The position numbers and the translations under genes are program-made. A DNA stretch of 64,000 nt from Neodontobutis hainanensis (lineage: Eukaryota > Chordata > Actinopteri > Gobiiformes > Odontobutidae), in contig JALDNG010000020.1 in NCBI GenBank assembly GCA_024349245.1, positions 62,001 to 126,000 on the forward strand. Direction: 5' to 3'. The notes beneath the pieces are model-generated. The model searched no databases. It worked only from the letters and a program-made list of their open reading frames with translations, and was not told the origin of the DNA. Below are positions 1-14,187 of the stretch, piece by piece (position 1 is the stretch's first letter; every line of letters starts with the position of its first letter).

Positions 1-3000
1 ACCTTTTTGATATTATAATCTTCATCCTATAATGTACTGCATTTTTGGATTTTGTACGAGATTAAAAGACCTACTGTGACATTTGCTGTTTCTGGTTGCT
101 GTTTTAAATTTGGATCTTCCTTTTATAAATACGCTGTTCAATGATCCCTGTCAACATTTGTATCGCTATGAAAAAAAAATCTAAACCATAAAACTGACTA
201 AATGAGCTGTGTTATTAAATCCTCAGTAAAAAGTTTGGCTCCTGAAGTTAGACCCAAACTTTGCTTCAAAAAATAGTTGTCATTATTGTGCATTTAAATG
301 ACAGAGATGTGAAACAGCAGTCCTATTAAAAACCTTGTTCACAGGTTTGTAAAAAACAAGCCTTTGGCAAAGCTGCAGATCAGAGGCAACTTTTGTTTAT
401 TGGCAATTTCTATTCTGTGCGTTAAGTATTATGTGAAAGGACCAACGGTGTGTGGCATTTAGTTTTAATGTTCAAAAAGAAGTCCATAATCCCTGTTGTG
501 CCGGAGGCTGATTTTCTCCAGCACAGAGTTTTACAAGTGCAGCGTTGTTGCTTTTGTTATTAGACCACCGCAGACGTTAAATGACATTCTTCTGCTTGTT
601 TTTTGTTTAGAATTAGTTGAGCATTTTAGAAGAAGGTTAAAGTAACAAACTGGACATTGATAAGTGCGTGTTAAAGCCTATGTGACTTTAAAGTGAGGTA
701 TGTACTTTTGGGACTTCATTACAGTTTCATGCCTGAAGCTCTACCTTCTTTGAGCCTGTGAACAGCTATGGTTGACCTGCCGGCACATTCTATTGTCTTT
801 AAACATCCCCAGTAGAAATTGTTCTGTTGCAGCAATTATCTTGTCTCATCAAACATTGATAGTTAATTGCCAATATTTATTACGTTGCATTTCTTTCTTG
901 TTGATGCTTATTTTTATTAATTTTTTTGCAATGTTTCACTGGTAAAAGACACATAAGCACTAAACCTACAATTGCTCTGTTTTGTTGGTAGCCATTACTT
1001 CCTTATTGACATCTGTGTCGACCAATAAGAGCGACCCCTTGCCACAAGTGAGATGTGATCTTTCTCATTTCAGAATCCTTGCTTTTCTTTTTTTCATCCT
1101 ACCCGTTTAAGGCTTGATGTGCTTTTAGAAACAAAATGACACAGAAAACACTTCTAACTGTTGTAATAAACACGTTGCATTACAAAATGACAAAAGTTAC
1201 CCTTTAGCAACTGATAAATGTCCTTTTATGAATTCATATCCACATTCCCCCTTTTTCAATCAATTCCAAATGCTTTGTCCTCACATTTTTGTTTGATTTT
1301 ACATTCACTTCTCATAATAATTTTAGTATAATAATTAGCTTCAGGTTTTTGTTCCTATATTCAGTAAAAGGGTTTAAGTCACTTTGCCCTGTCAGAGTGA
1401 CTTGGCACCGAGGAACAAGACAAACTCTGTCTCCATCTCCTTTGTTTTTCCACCTTCTCATTGCTCTGCACAAGAGAAAGCAATTAAAAGGGAATGTGCT
1501 AGCCTGTGTTTGTGCAGTCCCTGAGAAGGTTTTGGCGCTGTTTTGATAATAACACATGGTTGGATCATTAGCCAGAATAGTCTTTTCACACTATCACTTT
1601 TTTTTTTGCAGAAGAACACCTCAATGTGTTGATAACATTCAGTAGAAAACAGAAATCGCTTATTTTTGTCGTGTCTGTCTTTATGTCTTTGTTAAATTGG
1701 GAGATGGTTGTAGCTAAGGTGCCATTTTCAATCAAACAGGAAACAATAAAGCTTTGAAATGAAATGATTGAATGTAAAAGAATTGGTGATTATACTCACA
1801 CAAGTTTGCAGTAAAGAAAACACAATGACAATGTAATTTTCTTTATGCAAATGCACCTGAGGACAATTTACAGTAGGATCATTGAGAAGCCTACTCAGTA
1901 TTCTATCGCTATACCAGGAGACAAGTTGTTAGGACTATCTCTTGGTTTGTTTTTCTCTTGAGCCTCTGCTCCACAGTTAAACTGTAATTTAGGCCAAAGA
2001 TAAGATAACATCTTCTTTGCATTCGTTTATGTGCCCCCCACTGAGTCAAAATGATTATATTCAAATATTACTTTGCAACAATGCATTTTATAGCAGTTTA
2101 ATGGCACTGGTGGGACTGAGCATTACTGCACGGATGATTTGATGAATAAATCAATGGATTTACACTTCATTATCATCTTGGATTGTGATCAAAACAAGTC
2201 TGTAATCTTTGTTTTGAAGAAAGGAAGAATGTGCCAGTCTGCAGCGGATCTTAAATATTATGCCTGGTCTTGCTGCTAAAATGTGTCTTTAAATATTTGC
2301 ATCATGTATGTGTTTAACCTATAAGATGTATTTGATCTATCATAGATGTATTTATTCTATGTATTTAAATCTATATGTATACAGTATACACACATTGTTT
2401 TCTTCTTTGACCAGTCGGCAGTGTATAATTAATTATTAGATCATTTTTAAGGAACGAGCTGAAAACTGACAGAGACAGAAGCCTTTACACCTAGTGAGGC
2501 GTGCAGTGGTTGTTAACATTAGTTAGCCTGGTACACACTCGGGGGACTGCTTGAATGAGTTATTCCTGGCACTAAGTGCAGTGAAAGACCCCTGCAGCAG
2601 CGTTGGACTCACGCTGGGTTTACAGACAGTAGGTCAAAGTAGAAAAGCTTTGTTAAAGACGAATTATGATTATACCGAATTTAAATGGAAAACAAAATAT
2701 TTCTCTGTAGTTTCTACATGCTTCCGTGGCATACCTCGTGGTCGCCATGGATACACATTCAATATATTTTGATGGATAAACAGCGAGGTTGTTTTCATGC
2801 AACCATTCTTTTTCTTCCCAAAGGATACAGCCACATAAGCCAAGTGCATATAAGGATGTGCTATTTATTCGAATGCAGGACTCATTACGGCTTATGTTTG
2901 CCAAGAAGTCCCTAATGTACAGCTAAGATTGCTTTTGCAGCCATAAAGCCCTTCCTTATTGGACAGACTATATGATGAGGCAGTAAGCACTGTTTTATGT

Positions 3001-3379
3001 GGACTTATGTTGTTATGCTTTTACTTAAGGTGTTTTTGATTTTTTAGAGAAGAGAATGTAAATGTCATTGTAGAGGAGCTGCTTGTGCATGGCTGATGAT
3101 AAAAGAAAGAAAATAAAGTACAACAAGTTAATATAATGTGTTGGGTGGTAACAAGCTCACATGCAGCTTGAGTTTAAATGCTTTATATTTCACACCTGAC
3201 ACCGTGTCTGTCATTGATATACAATCTATGTTTAAAATGTTTCCTAAGTGTCTGTTGGATTTACAAATGAGGAAATGCCATGTGCATTAGCTGCTAAGTT
3301 TGTGGCAACACAAATCACAGCAGACCTTTCTAGGCCCCGTTTGGTCTCATTTGACGTGACATCTGTCTGTCTATGTTGT

Positions 3380-3660
3380 AGTATGTATCAACTCCCACAC
3401 CGCAGCTGGTAAACATTTAAAGTCCGCCGGCAAAGCTAAATGGTGTATCCAGCATGTGCATGTGTCAAATGGCATCCTTCACAGCCCACTTAGGCGAGAT
3501 GTGGATGCTGAAAATTAGCCCCACATGGGAGAATAACTGATTAGGGCGGCAAGAGCAGAGAAGACATTTCACATAGCAGATGCTAATGAGAGGAGCAACG
3601 CACAAACTCCGGTTCACCCTATAATTATTTAAGACACATCTTCAGTTCAAAGTGTTACCT
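3380..3660. promoter_or_regulatory. Candidate conserved non-coding element
   Basis: An evenly mixed-composition block stands out from AT-rich surroundings and packs homeodomain-type cores (GAAAATTAGC, CTGATTAGG, GCTAATGAG, CTATAATTATTTAAG). Inferred from motif density only. Confidence 0.25.
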
Positions 3661-4347
3661 TTGAGAGCAGAAGTACTATGTCTAAGACGGGCCTGCAAAG
3701 CTCCAAGATTATATTTGTGTGATTTTCTGAGCTGTACTAAAGCTTGTAAAGATGTGTGTTGAATCTGCAATGTTGAAAAGTCGACGCGGGTCGCACTTTG
3801 TGGAACATTATCAAAAGCTTTCCTAAGAAACGTAAATACTGAGCCGGGACACTAAATTCAAATAAACCTATGTCATTTTAGAGAGAATCTATGATGGTGC
3901 ATTTCATTCCCCAGTTAAAGCACTATTTACATCCTAAAAGAGCTTCTTTCTCTCTCCTGCCACTACTTTCCCTCACTGGCACTAAATCATTATACTCAGC
4001 CATTTTATCTCAATAATGCACCAAAGAAGAACACAGACAGCAAAGTGGTGCATAAAAGGTACATGTGGAAAGAGTAAAAACCAGGCAGCAGTTTCCAGAG
4101 TCGATGTACAGACAGGGCTATATGCTGTAATAATCCCAGCAGGACATGTGTTATGAAGGGAAGGAGTTAGGTTAGGAAGTTCAACAAGTAGCATTTGATA
4201 ATTTCACATAATAAGTATAATTTGCCGTAATAACAGGAATATAGTGCACACTGGTGGTAATATTACCCCCAGGCCTCAAGCTGTTTCTAGAGCATTCAAG
4301 TGTTTCACTGTGACAGCTATAGAGTCTATAGTTTGTGTTTTAACAAA

Positions 4348-4440
4348 TGAAGAAAAGGTTAAAGCAAAGGCATCTTGACATAGTTTTCTTTGCTTTAACC
4401 TTTTCTTCACAATGTCCTGGATGACTGAGAACCCCCACAG
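4348..4440 (+). repeat. Dispersed repeat copy 1 with perfect 22 bp inverted repeat
   Basis: Arms at 4348-4369 and 4388-4409 are exact reverse complements (TGAAGAAAAGGTTAAAGCAAAG), with an 18 bp loop. The right arm runs into AATGTCCTGGATGACTGAGA (4411-4430) and ACCCCCACAG. The GGATGACTGAGAAC segment recurs at 37299-37312 and, reverse complemented, near 56700-56715, so this is a dispersed repeat and not a unique hairpin. Class not identified. Confidence 0.65.
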
Positions 4441-5289
4441 ACATGTGATTAGCTATTCAGCATCTAGAAACACTAACTTTACCATTTCTTGAGTGAAACG
4501 GAAACTGTTGATGTCTCTATGAGTTAGCATTAAGAATGGCAAGAATCATTAAAGAAAACATGATTGAAAAATGATTTGCATTAACACCATTCCCATGTCT
4601 CTGAAGCAATTTATGTAGACAACATGAGCTCTTGTATATAATGTGGATGATACATGCAGCATCAAAATGCTAAGTAGGGACGGAAAGGATGTGTATGAGA
4701 AAAGACAGAGCCTAGAGACAGATACAAAACAGTTAAAAGGGAAGGAACCTTATCCTGAGTGACAAAAAGGCAGAATATGATGGAGCGCAGAGGCACAGTG
4801 CAGAGCATCTCCAGAGATTTAATAGCAGCATCCTGGCCTCGTCATAGATCCTACTGCCTACATCTCAATGAAGCGCCATCTGTCATGAGCTCGTTACTTC
4901 CAGCCGCCCCTGCCTCGGCACCAGAGCACAGCAGACGGGAAGCTGAGGTATTGACTTTAAAACGCGGATGAGAGGATGAAAGCCAAGCTAGACTGAAAGA
5001 GGAGGTGTCAAGACTTCTGCTCCTTCTCGCATGTACAGTGTGAACTCTCATCTGTAGATAGTCATTTTGCACGGTGTATGCTTTCTTTTTTAATTCCAAG
5101 CACTGGCCCAGGAGTTTAAATCTTACACATCATGGTAAAATCAGGACAACTTCATGGAACGGCTTAAAAGAAACAAAAAAAATTTACTTAACTGTTCTGG
5201 CGCAAGCAAAGCCTTGGAGGTGAAAAATCACACCTGTGCCAAAGAAATTTGAATCAACCCAACCTGAAAATTTCTGAGTTGTTTGTAAC

Positions 5290-5470
5290 CCTTTTTTTTG
5301 ATTAATAATTTCCCCCCGCGAGGTCTGCTGGCCCAGTCTCAAAACAATTATTCCTGCGCAGATTAATGGCTCGCTGTACGCGGTGATGCATGCCCACCAA
5401 GATGGAGGGGCTTCATGATGGGAGAATTAGATGACGATTTGTGGCTGTCAGGGGCCTTTGAAGCAGAGTA
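5290..5470. promoter_or_regulatory. Candidate conserved non-coding element
   Basis: Contains GATTAATAATTT, AACAATTATTCC, CAGATTAATGG, GATGCATGCCC and GAGAATTAGATGAC in under 200 bp, with CpG-containing spacers. The texture is that of a developmental enhancer; conservation is untested. Confidence 0.28.
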
Positions 5471-6349
5471 AAAAGATCAACTCAGAAACCAAGGGGACTC
5501 ACTAAGGCTGTTTGTGGTGGGAAAATCTTTTCTCCATTTTTAACACTTCAGCTTCAGTGTCAACAGAACAATCAGTCTTGACAATCTTGCACCACCTAGT
5601 TCATAGAGCTATTATGCAGTTTATGCTACCCATCCGTTTGCTAATTTGTTTGTTTGGATCCTTTGTGTCATCAATAGTTTAAAAGGATAAAAAGCTTTTT
5701 CTGTGGTACCTTATGCTACATTCCACACAGACCATAACCTCAACCTGCTGGGCAATTTAGGAATTAAAAGAAATGAAAGGGGCTTTGTTGAGTGTAACTT
5801 TTGGTGCATATGTCGCAAGAACAGAAAAATTTGTTGTTCTTGTTTTTTCGTTTGCAAGAGGTTTGTTAACTGCCCTTAATGTAGCATTTCTATATTACTT
5901 TCTCATAAAATTAGGTGCTACTACAAGGACATAAATAAAAGCATATCTGGAATATAACAATATTTTATATCGGTTAAACAATGGTAAAACTATATTTGAA
6001 AAAGTGTTGTTGAAATGTTACAGAGACAGATGATAGACACAGCTTATTGACAGACCAAATTACTGCAAGATAAAAAAGTCTTAAATATGTCACAGGGGAC
6101 TTTTCTGCAGAGTTGGGCTTTGGGGATCAATCAAAACGGCACACACTTCAGTCACTGATGGCAGGCAGAGGGTTAAAGCAGCTCTATTGCTTTATTGTTT
6201 CCACTCTCTCTCATACAACGAAACAATAGAGACAAATGACAGGGCTTTTGTATTTTGTTGCTCATATTTTTTTTTCTGAGAGCCATTCCCAGAGCCCTTG
6301 GGAGAGCAGCTTCCGGTCGCTCACAGCCTCCTTTGAAATCACTCCTAAT

Positions 6350-6550
6350 AAAATATGACAGTTTATCACCCTCAACATATCATCCTCATCGTTCTTTCCA
6401 TTAAAAGCTTCACGGAAAACATCAACAGACGCCGGCAAGAGTTGAAAGTCTCTGCACCTGCATTTGAAATCACAATAATTAACGCATCCTCTTTGCCGGC
6501 ACTCATTTACAAACGCTTAATGAAGTTTTAGACACTGCCAACACATACTT
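6350..6550. promoter_or_regulatory. Candidate conserved non-coding element
   Basis: Includes CACAATAATTAACGCATCC, CGCTTAATGAAG, a CACCTG E-box and GCCGGCA words. No ORF or repeat explains the block. Inferred from motif content only. Confidence 0.25.
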
Positions 6551-8589
6551 CAGAGTGGGAAGTTCTTCAATACCAAAAGAAGTGGAAATCTATTAACAAT
6601 ATTGTGTTTTGTTGATTAAAAAAATGTGTGAGTTTAAAATGAAATTATCAAAATCACAGCAGATCTATACAAATAGATAATAAATTATAAACTATAATGT
6701 AATGTTTAATCTCTGTCAAAGTGACATCACTAAATTTATATAACATACCCATGTTATAAATATTAAGTGTTTACATTTTGCATTCATCACTCTTGGACCC
6801 TAATAATTGTGGTAAATTTAATGCAATAATACTAAAGGTGCAATTTTTTTACAGTCTCTGAGCATCTACGGCAGCCCTGCAGGGACATGCTGCTGTCTCT
6901 GAACAAACCCAGTGGAAATGCGTCAAATAATGAGTTCATCTTAGAAATACATAACAAGTCCAATTTAGTTCATCAATGTTAAAAGCTTTTGGGCAGAAAA
7001 CAAATGTTGACTGCACTTCAGTCAGTGACATCAGGCTGTAAAAAAATGTTTATATGTATTTTTCACTGCCAATTATATACTACACTACACAATTAGACCC
7101 AACATATCTGCAAAGTCCCTGAAAAGATTTAAAATGAACCCTGAAACTGCTTTAATTTGACTTTGCTTTAAATTATCAGCCGCTCATAAAAACTAACCTT
7201 TTTTCTGAACACGAGAAGGACACTGAAAAATTCATTTTTTTTATGGCAAGATAAAACTTCATGTGGAACCCAGGCAGCCACCGTGCACAAGGTATTTTAA
7301 AACAGGCTTTGTTCTGCTAAGCCCAGTCCTAGGGGATAAACGTAGACCTTACCAGAAATACATTTAACCTGCTACGCTAAGAGTATCTGGGGCAAGACAC
7401 TGCTTTGAGGGCTATAGACGAATGAACTGACTTTAATTTGGTTTTGCAGTGTTAGCTTTTCTCCTCTCACTTCACTTTTTGGGACTCTTTTTACTTTCCT
7501 GTCTGGTCTTTTCTGTGACTGTTTGTGTGAACTCTGACTCACGCCTGGTTGTAGACAACAAAGACATAGCTGTCGTGTCCAGCTTCAGTGGCTCAGGCCT
7601 GGCAGGCGAGAAAAGGGCATATTCCTATCAAACAACTCGAGCGTCGATGCTCCCCTTTTTATCCTGACTGTTCCTGGAAACAGCTTCTTGAATCTTTCAG
7701 ACTCTATGACAAGAGGAATGTCATGCATTCTAAGTTTTACTTTTGGATGTAGGAACACAGTTTGCCCAGTCAATGTGAAGATAAAAGGTGGGTGAAGGAA
7801 AAGCGTTAGTGTCGTTGCTGTGGTGTGAGTTGAAGTGGAGGGATAGGGGTTTTGTTGAGGGGTGAGTGGTGTCAGAGATACAAAAAAAGCATGGAGGTGA
7901 GGTGAGGAGACGTGGGTATTGACAGGATAGCGGGTGGTGTGACTGCTCTGTCAGTCTTGGCACATCGTTGCTCTCATTACTGTTTCACTCCCCGGCTCGA
8001 GCTTGCTCTTTGGTCCTCCCCCACGGCTAGCCCTGGAGCAGAGATCCATCCAGCCCAACCCTCCTGTCAACACAAGCCCAGCTCAGCAGCTCTTGCCCAG
8101 GCATCTGTCAGCCCACACAGTCCCCTGTCAGCTATAGCCTATTGGCCAGTCCATATTGGCACAGCACAGCGGGCAGAAAAAGAGTATAATACAGCACAGG
8201 CGAGCATCCATCAACAAAAGCGAGGGTAAAACAGCGCGGGACAGCAAGCAAAGCATCCATCACCGGCGAACCCCACATAAACCCTGCCCCCGTCTCAGAG
8301 GGACTGATACTTTGTTCAGTCGAGCAAAATGAAAAAGTGCTTTTAATTTAACAAGGCTTTTTCTTCACAGGTGTCAGCAAATATTTACTAACATTTACAA
8401 GCTATTTCCTTTACTCAAACTCTGCAGAGGTTCAAAGAGAGTAGCCCAGTACAAGAAAACTATTGTTATAAAAATACCACTGATTACTTAACATTTTGCT
8501 TCATAATGTACTAAAGTAAAACAAAAAAGGATGCTTCTGAGTAAAACCGTACTCAAGTAAATTATCCCAGTAAATGCATCTAGATTCCT

Positions 8590-8760
8590 AGTGCTTTTCA
8601 CTCCACAGTCACACACTGGTGGTGGAGACATGGCAGACATTTTTGTGACTACAGTCCCTCCAGCCTCCTCCAAACACACTCACACACGTTCATTCACCAG
8701 TGTCACAGCTGGGCCACCACTGGAGGCAAAGAGGGTGAAGTGTCTGTGCCCTGATGGCTG
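8590..8760. repeat. Probable teleost repeat fragment (ACTGGTGG...GGGTGAAGTGTCT)
   Basis: CACACACTGGTGGTGGAGAC, CACACACGTTCATTCACCAG and GGCAAAGAGGGTGAAGTGTC recall a common fish repeat with CACACTGGTGG and GGGTTAAGTGTCTTGCCCAAGG segments. The match is partial. A 75-codon open frame across it has no recognised similarity. Confidence 0.35.
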
Positions 8761-9377
8761 GCAAACATTGATGCTTGCTATTAAAGCCAGTTTTTTTACC
8801 CAATATTCCAATAAATAAAGTCACACAGGGCTAAATAACACAGCTGAGATACTGTGTCATTTGGAGGCTGCAGTCAGTTAATGGGATGGATTTTCATTAC
8901 AAATCATTCGAGCGTGGCCTGCTATTCCAATCAAACTGAGTTCCCTTCGAGGGACTTGTTGAAGGCGCTGCGTATCGGGCCAGTCATCGACTGCCGAGCC
9001 TCTATTTTCTGATACAGGTCCAGCAGGAGCTCAGCCAAACCGGGGCCCCACACAAACGCACCTTGACAGCTGTAGTCTGAAGGAGGCGAGAGCGGCAGAC
9101 AACTGTTCTGACAAGTGATAGGAACTTCTGTGTTGCACGGTAGTCACTCATTAGTGAGAACAGGGAATGGGAACTGCAGAGCGTGTTCTGCACTGCACCT
9201 CGGCTTGTCTGAGCCTCACGAGATTGAAGAGTTTGAAGGAAAATAGACAAAATGTCAGACGAGAAGTACAGCTGGAAAAACATGACCCCAAAGATCAATG
9301 AGCAGCCCTTTGATTCCCGGTCTGTAAAGTAAAAAGCAGCACTGTCAAAATTAATTTGCCAAGAACCACATTCTAGT

Positions 9378-9440
9378 CAACTGTATTTGTATAGCCCCAA
9401 TTCCAAAAAGCCTTCTCAAGGCACTTACAAGAAAACTAAA
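9378..9440. repeat. Fragment of a TTTGTATAGC...GGCACTTACA teleost repeat
   Basis: CAACTGTATTTGTATAGCCC followed by CTTCTCAAGGCACTTACAAG resembles a widespread fish repeat containing TTATTTGTATAGCgcc...AAGGCGCTTTACA. Only about 60 bp are recognisable. Confidence 0.5.
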
Positions 9441-12400
9441 ATGCCTTCCTTGAGAAATAAAAGGGCAAATATTTCCCGTAAGGTGGCTAAATAGTAAGAG
9501 TATGTGTTATTTAATCAGAAAATGATATAATTTAAGTTTTCTGACATGATTTCCTCCAGAAAATTTGTGTTAATCAACAAGTGGGCAATAGTAGATAATT
9601 GTTTCCATAACTTCAGTTTAGGGTCTTCTTTGTCTTCTCAGTCCCCATTATGAGCAATATCATTTAAAACAGTTATTTCTATATTGAACATAGTCCAGAA
9701 TATATTTAATTTTGTTCTACAAATGTCACCTAGTCAGACAAGAGTATTCAGCCAAAACTGAAAGGGCACACAGCCACAGCCGGTCTGTAGAGTATCACTA
9801 CGTTGTGTCTTTTTTGTTTGTAATGTTCTAAAGATCATGCATCACTATGTGCCAGCATTACTTTTCTCCTTTCTCTAAGCACACTCTTTGTATTTACTCA
9901 AAAACCTTTAGCAACAAGTGCAGCATAGTTGTTGCACACTAGTCTCTACCATCCATGTATTACTACTACGTAGACTGTCTTGTAGAGTTTCAGCGTATAA
10001 TTCTCCATTCCGTCGTCTCTCTCTGCTCTGTAAACTCCTCGACCTCCAGCTTTGCAAAACACTTTACTCTCACTGTTTGTTAAGCAATGGTTTAGAATCC
10101 TGTTCACCAAATCCAGAAGTAAAAAGTCTCCTACAAGCATTCTTTCGATGCTGTGGTTGTTCAGAAACATCTGCACACCGCCTCATAGACGGACTGGGGC
10201 GTTCTGACACACTGTTCACAAGGCTCCGAAGTGTTGAAGCCAAGATGAGAGGAGCCCACGACACCCCCAGAGAACAGAAGTATTTGGAGAGGCAGATGGA
10301 GTGAGGAGGCAGAGGTGCGAACAGATAAAAGGGAAGGAGATATGCAAAGGCAGTCTGAGAATGTTTTAAAGATAAAATGTGGTGGTGGCGTGGAGGCATG
10401 TACTGCACCATGTGGTGTGTTTATCTTTCGATTTATTTGACCCATATGGAGCAGCATATGGTGACCACCTGCTCAAAGGAGGTATTGCCATTTCAACATT
10501 TGGATGATTAATAGAACAAGTCACCTGTACTTCTCCCAAATGTTTGGTAGTGCTTTGAAGCTTTCACAGTAAAGGTCTCCCACCAAGAGCATAGTTTTCA
10601 CCTGAAATAATTCAATATTTCTCTTTCTTATGACCTGGACTGACAACTGTAGGCGTCATGTGCTGCTTTGATACTGCCTTCAAAAGTACCTCTGCCAAAG
10701 GAGAGGTCACGTCTCTTTCTTTTAGGACTAGATGAAGTATGATGTTATCATTTTCCTCCCTCTCGCTCCCTCTCTGTCTCAGGTGAATGTTTATTGAGGT
10801 AAATATTACAAAGGCAGGTTATCCTTTAAGTATTTGTGTCATTCTATGGACTATTCTGTCAATACTGAATTAAGATATGAATACCTAAAGTTTATAAACC
10901 ATTCACAGATTTTACAGTTGGTTTTATCAAATACTTTAACAGAGCGTCACTTACAGTTTGCTTTATTCACTTTTTTTTACGGGAAATATTTAGCTACCCA
11001 AAGTGGGAAAACGTTAATGTGATTGAACAAAGTGTCACACAGTCATGTTCATTCACAGAAGAAGCCCTGAGATAACATTAGTGTTGAAGTTCTCAGAAAA
11101 TATATTAACATGAGAGAGATGCTTGAACTGCTTCAAAAGCTGGACAGACCACATATTAAAGTGAAAAGTGGGAACAGTAGGACTCACATCTGATATTTGT
11201 TTTTGTCAGTTTCATGAAGATTTTAAAATGAAATCATGTTTTGGAGGCGAAAAAGAGGTTTTGGCCACCTCTGTATGTATTTGTCTGAAATGTGTTCATT
11301 GTATTGTTACAGTACTCTGCAGTTCTGTCAATTGTGTTTATTAAATCTTTTTTTGTATCCATTGAAATAACTACAAAAGGCATAATTATACAGTAAAGAG
11401 TTTGACACTTCAAGTTATGACTTTTAATTACCGAAGTTTAAAAATGCAATTTCCATGTGTTTATTTCGTCTGCTGTTTCTCTAAAACTTTATTCTCTCCA
11501 ACGGCTGCTCCTTTCAATTACAGACTCCATATACACCACTTAAGGCTTATCTCAAATCCACTTAAAGAGACTTTGCTTTAAGAAATGATAAATCTCTGGC
11601 CCGCTATCACAACTGCATATTGGAATGGATTGCATGGAAAGCCAGGCAAAGCAATTCAAAGTGGAATAAAAAGTAAAGTATGAAATTCTTTGTTTTGTTC
11701 CAACACAAAGGCAGCAGAGGAATAGAAGTTGTGACTGTGTGCTGACATGTCTGCTTTCTGTCAGTGGCTTCCTTCCTCTTGTACTCCACCTCCTCCTGGC
11801 TACTGCCCAGTTGGAGACGAACGATAATAAGGAATGAAAGGAAACAAACTCAGTGAAATCTAAGAAGACGCAGTCGTTCAGTTGAACCCGTTTACTGCTT
11901 CACCACAAACACCTAAGAGCCACTCGACTTGACACTGTGCATCACGAAGGGCAGAGCATTATCATTTAGATAAGGGTTAGTGGATAAACAGTCCATCACA
12001 GCACTTTAGAGGCTTTGAAGACAACAAGAAAGCCTCTAACATTTACAAATCTATATGCACCACTTGGTTTATTAGAGAGCTGGGTCAAGGCAATCTAACA
12101 ACATTAGTCCAATGCAAAAGGTAAATTTCAACTTTAAATACTCGTATATCATTTGCTATATACTCATTATAATAAACGGACACTATGGCTTCATAATTTA
12201 CAGTTTGTTTTTTTTAATCTTGTGTAATGATTGTAGACTTAGCAGTGGTGGCTTTACAGAGCAGAGGGCTGTTACTGGAAGCCGGTTGAACAAACTCAGA
12301 GTTGCAGAAAAGCAGAGTTGATAAAACCAAACAAATCCAAAATCTGGGTTATTATGGTGCTGGTTATTTACTTTCCACCTCAACTCAGGTGTAAACTCTA

Positions 12401-14138
12401 AACCAATTATCACTGGTTTGGAACAACCAATAGCATTCAACCTGGAGGGACAAGGGGGCGGGGCTTTTTCTTGTATATTTATTATTATATGATATATATT
12501 GAAATATTGTAACAAACTCTAGAAAAAAATGCTTTAACATTAAAAAACAATTTAGGAAGTTGTTCTTCCAAGATGGACGCTAAGACAAAAATGTGTTAAT
12601 GTTACCTTTAAATTAGTTATTACAGTCAAAGTAGCAATTATTAGCAGTTTAAGAAAAGGCAGCAAATTCAAAACCTAAAAAACGCAAAATAACATCTGTA
12701 AATTAATAAATACCTTTGCATATGGTCTAAATAAGCCTTTATAGACAGAAAACTTAATTTACCTTTATATTATCAAGTTATTAACCTGCAAAACGATTAG
12801 TATAAAATATTTTTATCTTAAATGTTTGCTTTCCTCCGTCATGTTGAAAATGCAAATGACGTCAACGCGGACAGTTGTTCCGACTTTAGCAGGCGTTCAT
12901 GTGCATTTTTCAACTCAGAAAAACATTTTTTGAGTTTCCGAGGACCACATGAATGTACCATAAAACCGAGCAGCTGTGTAGTGTAAGTTACCGATGAAAC
13001 CAGCTGAAAACCAAACCATCCACGGATCAACAAAAACTCACAGTTTGCTCAGATTTACCTGGATCTTTGAGCAACAGGCCTCAGGTCACTTGTGATCTGA
13101 TAACAAAATACAAAAAGAAGACACAATCTTAACTCAAAATTTGAACAGGGTCATATGGAGAACAAAGGCATCCAGGGGGATTTTAACAATAGCAAAATTT
13201 TTAGCAAAACCGAAAACTGTAAGTATAGAATTGGATAAACCTCACTTTCCCAAAGCAGCTGCCAAGCCAGTCAATAAACACAGTGAGTTATCAGAGCACC
13301 ACACAAAAAGAGTCAGCCAGGTTTCAAGCTGTGAGTACAAGCCCTCAACAAATCTGACATCCCGTTCTCACTGTGTAACAGGATGAGGTGACGGCCCCAC
13401 CATTTTTACACCTCACCCAGGGTCACCTCCCAAAGACAGCCCCACTCCACTGCCCGACTAATCTACTGTCTTGTTTCTTTCTGCACTCTGAAGCGTTCTG
13501 CCCGGCCCAGGTGTGGGGAGTTGCTGTGATTTGCATGTGAGCCACATTCACTGTCGGCTCGTATTATGCTTGATATCCATTCTCATTGATTCTGAAGTCT
13601 TCTTGCATTTACATTTATTCATTAGGTGTACGCACCGCTCCTTTCCCTCCTGTGTGAGATGTCTTAGCTCGAGCTTACTCTGCGTAATGCACCGACAGCG
13701 AGCAACAAGAGGTAAACAAGAGGATACCGGTGTCCTTTCTCATCCTCGAAAATAGGCTCACTGTTAAAGGAGATGTATTTATCAGTGAGAGGAAGGCAGG
13801 CTGGCTTAAAGATGAGCCTCTAACAGAGAAATGGGAGGAAAAGAGACAATGGAAGACAACAACTAAGAGGACTTAAGGATTAGGGAGGCAAAAGACTCCA
13901 AGAGATGACACTTTCTGAGAAACCACCTGCTGAGTTGTCTAATTTGGTTAACTAACTCGGAGATATCCTCTGTGGGCAGTAAGCTGTGGCTAAGGCAGAG
14001 CTAAAACGTGCTGCAGATGTAATGGAAAATAATAAAGTCCACAACTCGCCTACACTGGATTATTACATATAGGCTGTAGCAGAATATAAGTATGTTTTTG
14101 TGAAAATGCAAATCATACACATACTTTCATTGCCTCAA

Positions 14139-14141
<3 letters not shown>

Positions 14142-14185
<44 letters not shown>
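14142..14185. repeat. (AT)n microsatellite
   Basis: An uninterrupted AT dinucleotide tract of 22 units lies 413 bp upstream of the first exon. It is expected to be length-polymorphic. Confidence 0.97.

Positions 14186-14187
<2 letters not shown>

Noticed and set aside
7449..7667. Open frame starting with a very hydrophobic run, like a signal peptide, after a TTTTGCAG
   Set aside because: The start codon is not ATG, the sequence after the hydrophobic run does not resemble the IgLON region before Ig1, and there is no matching donor in phase 2. Most likely chance.
7912..8229. 105-codon open frame in a GC-richer block
   Set aside because: Low-complexity Ser/Ala/Pro-rich peptide with no family resemblance and a non-ATG start; not supported as a gene.
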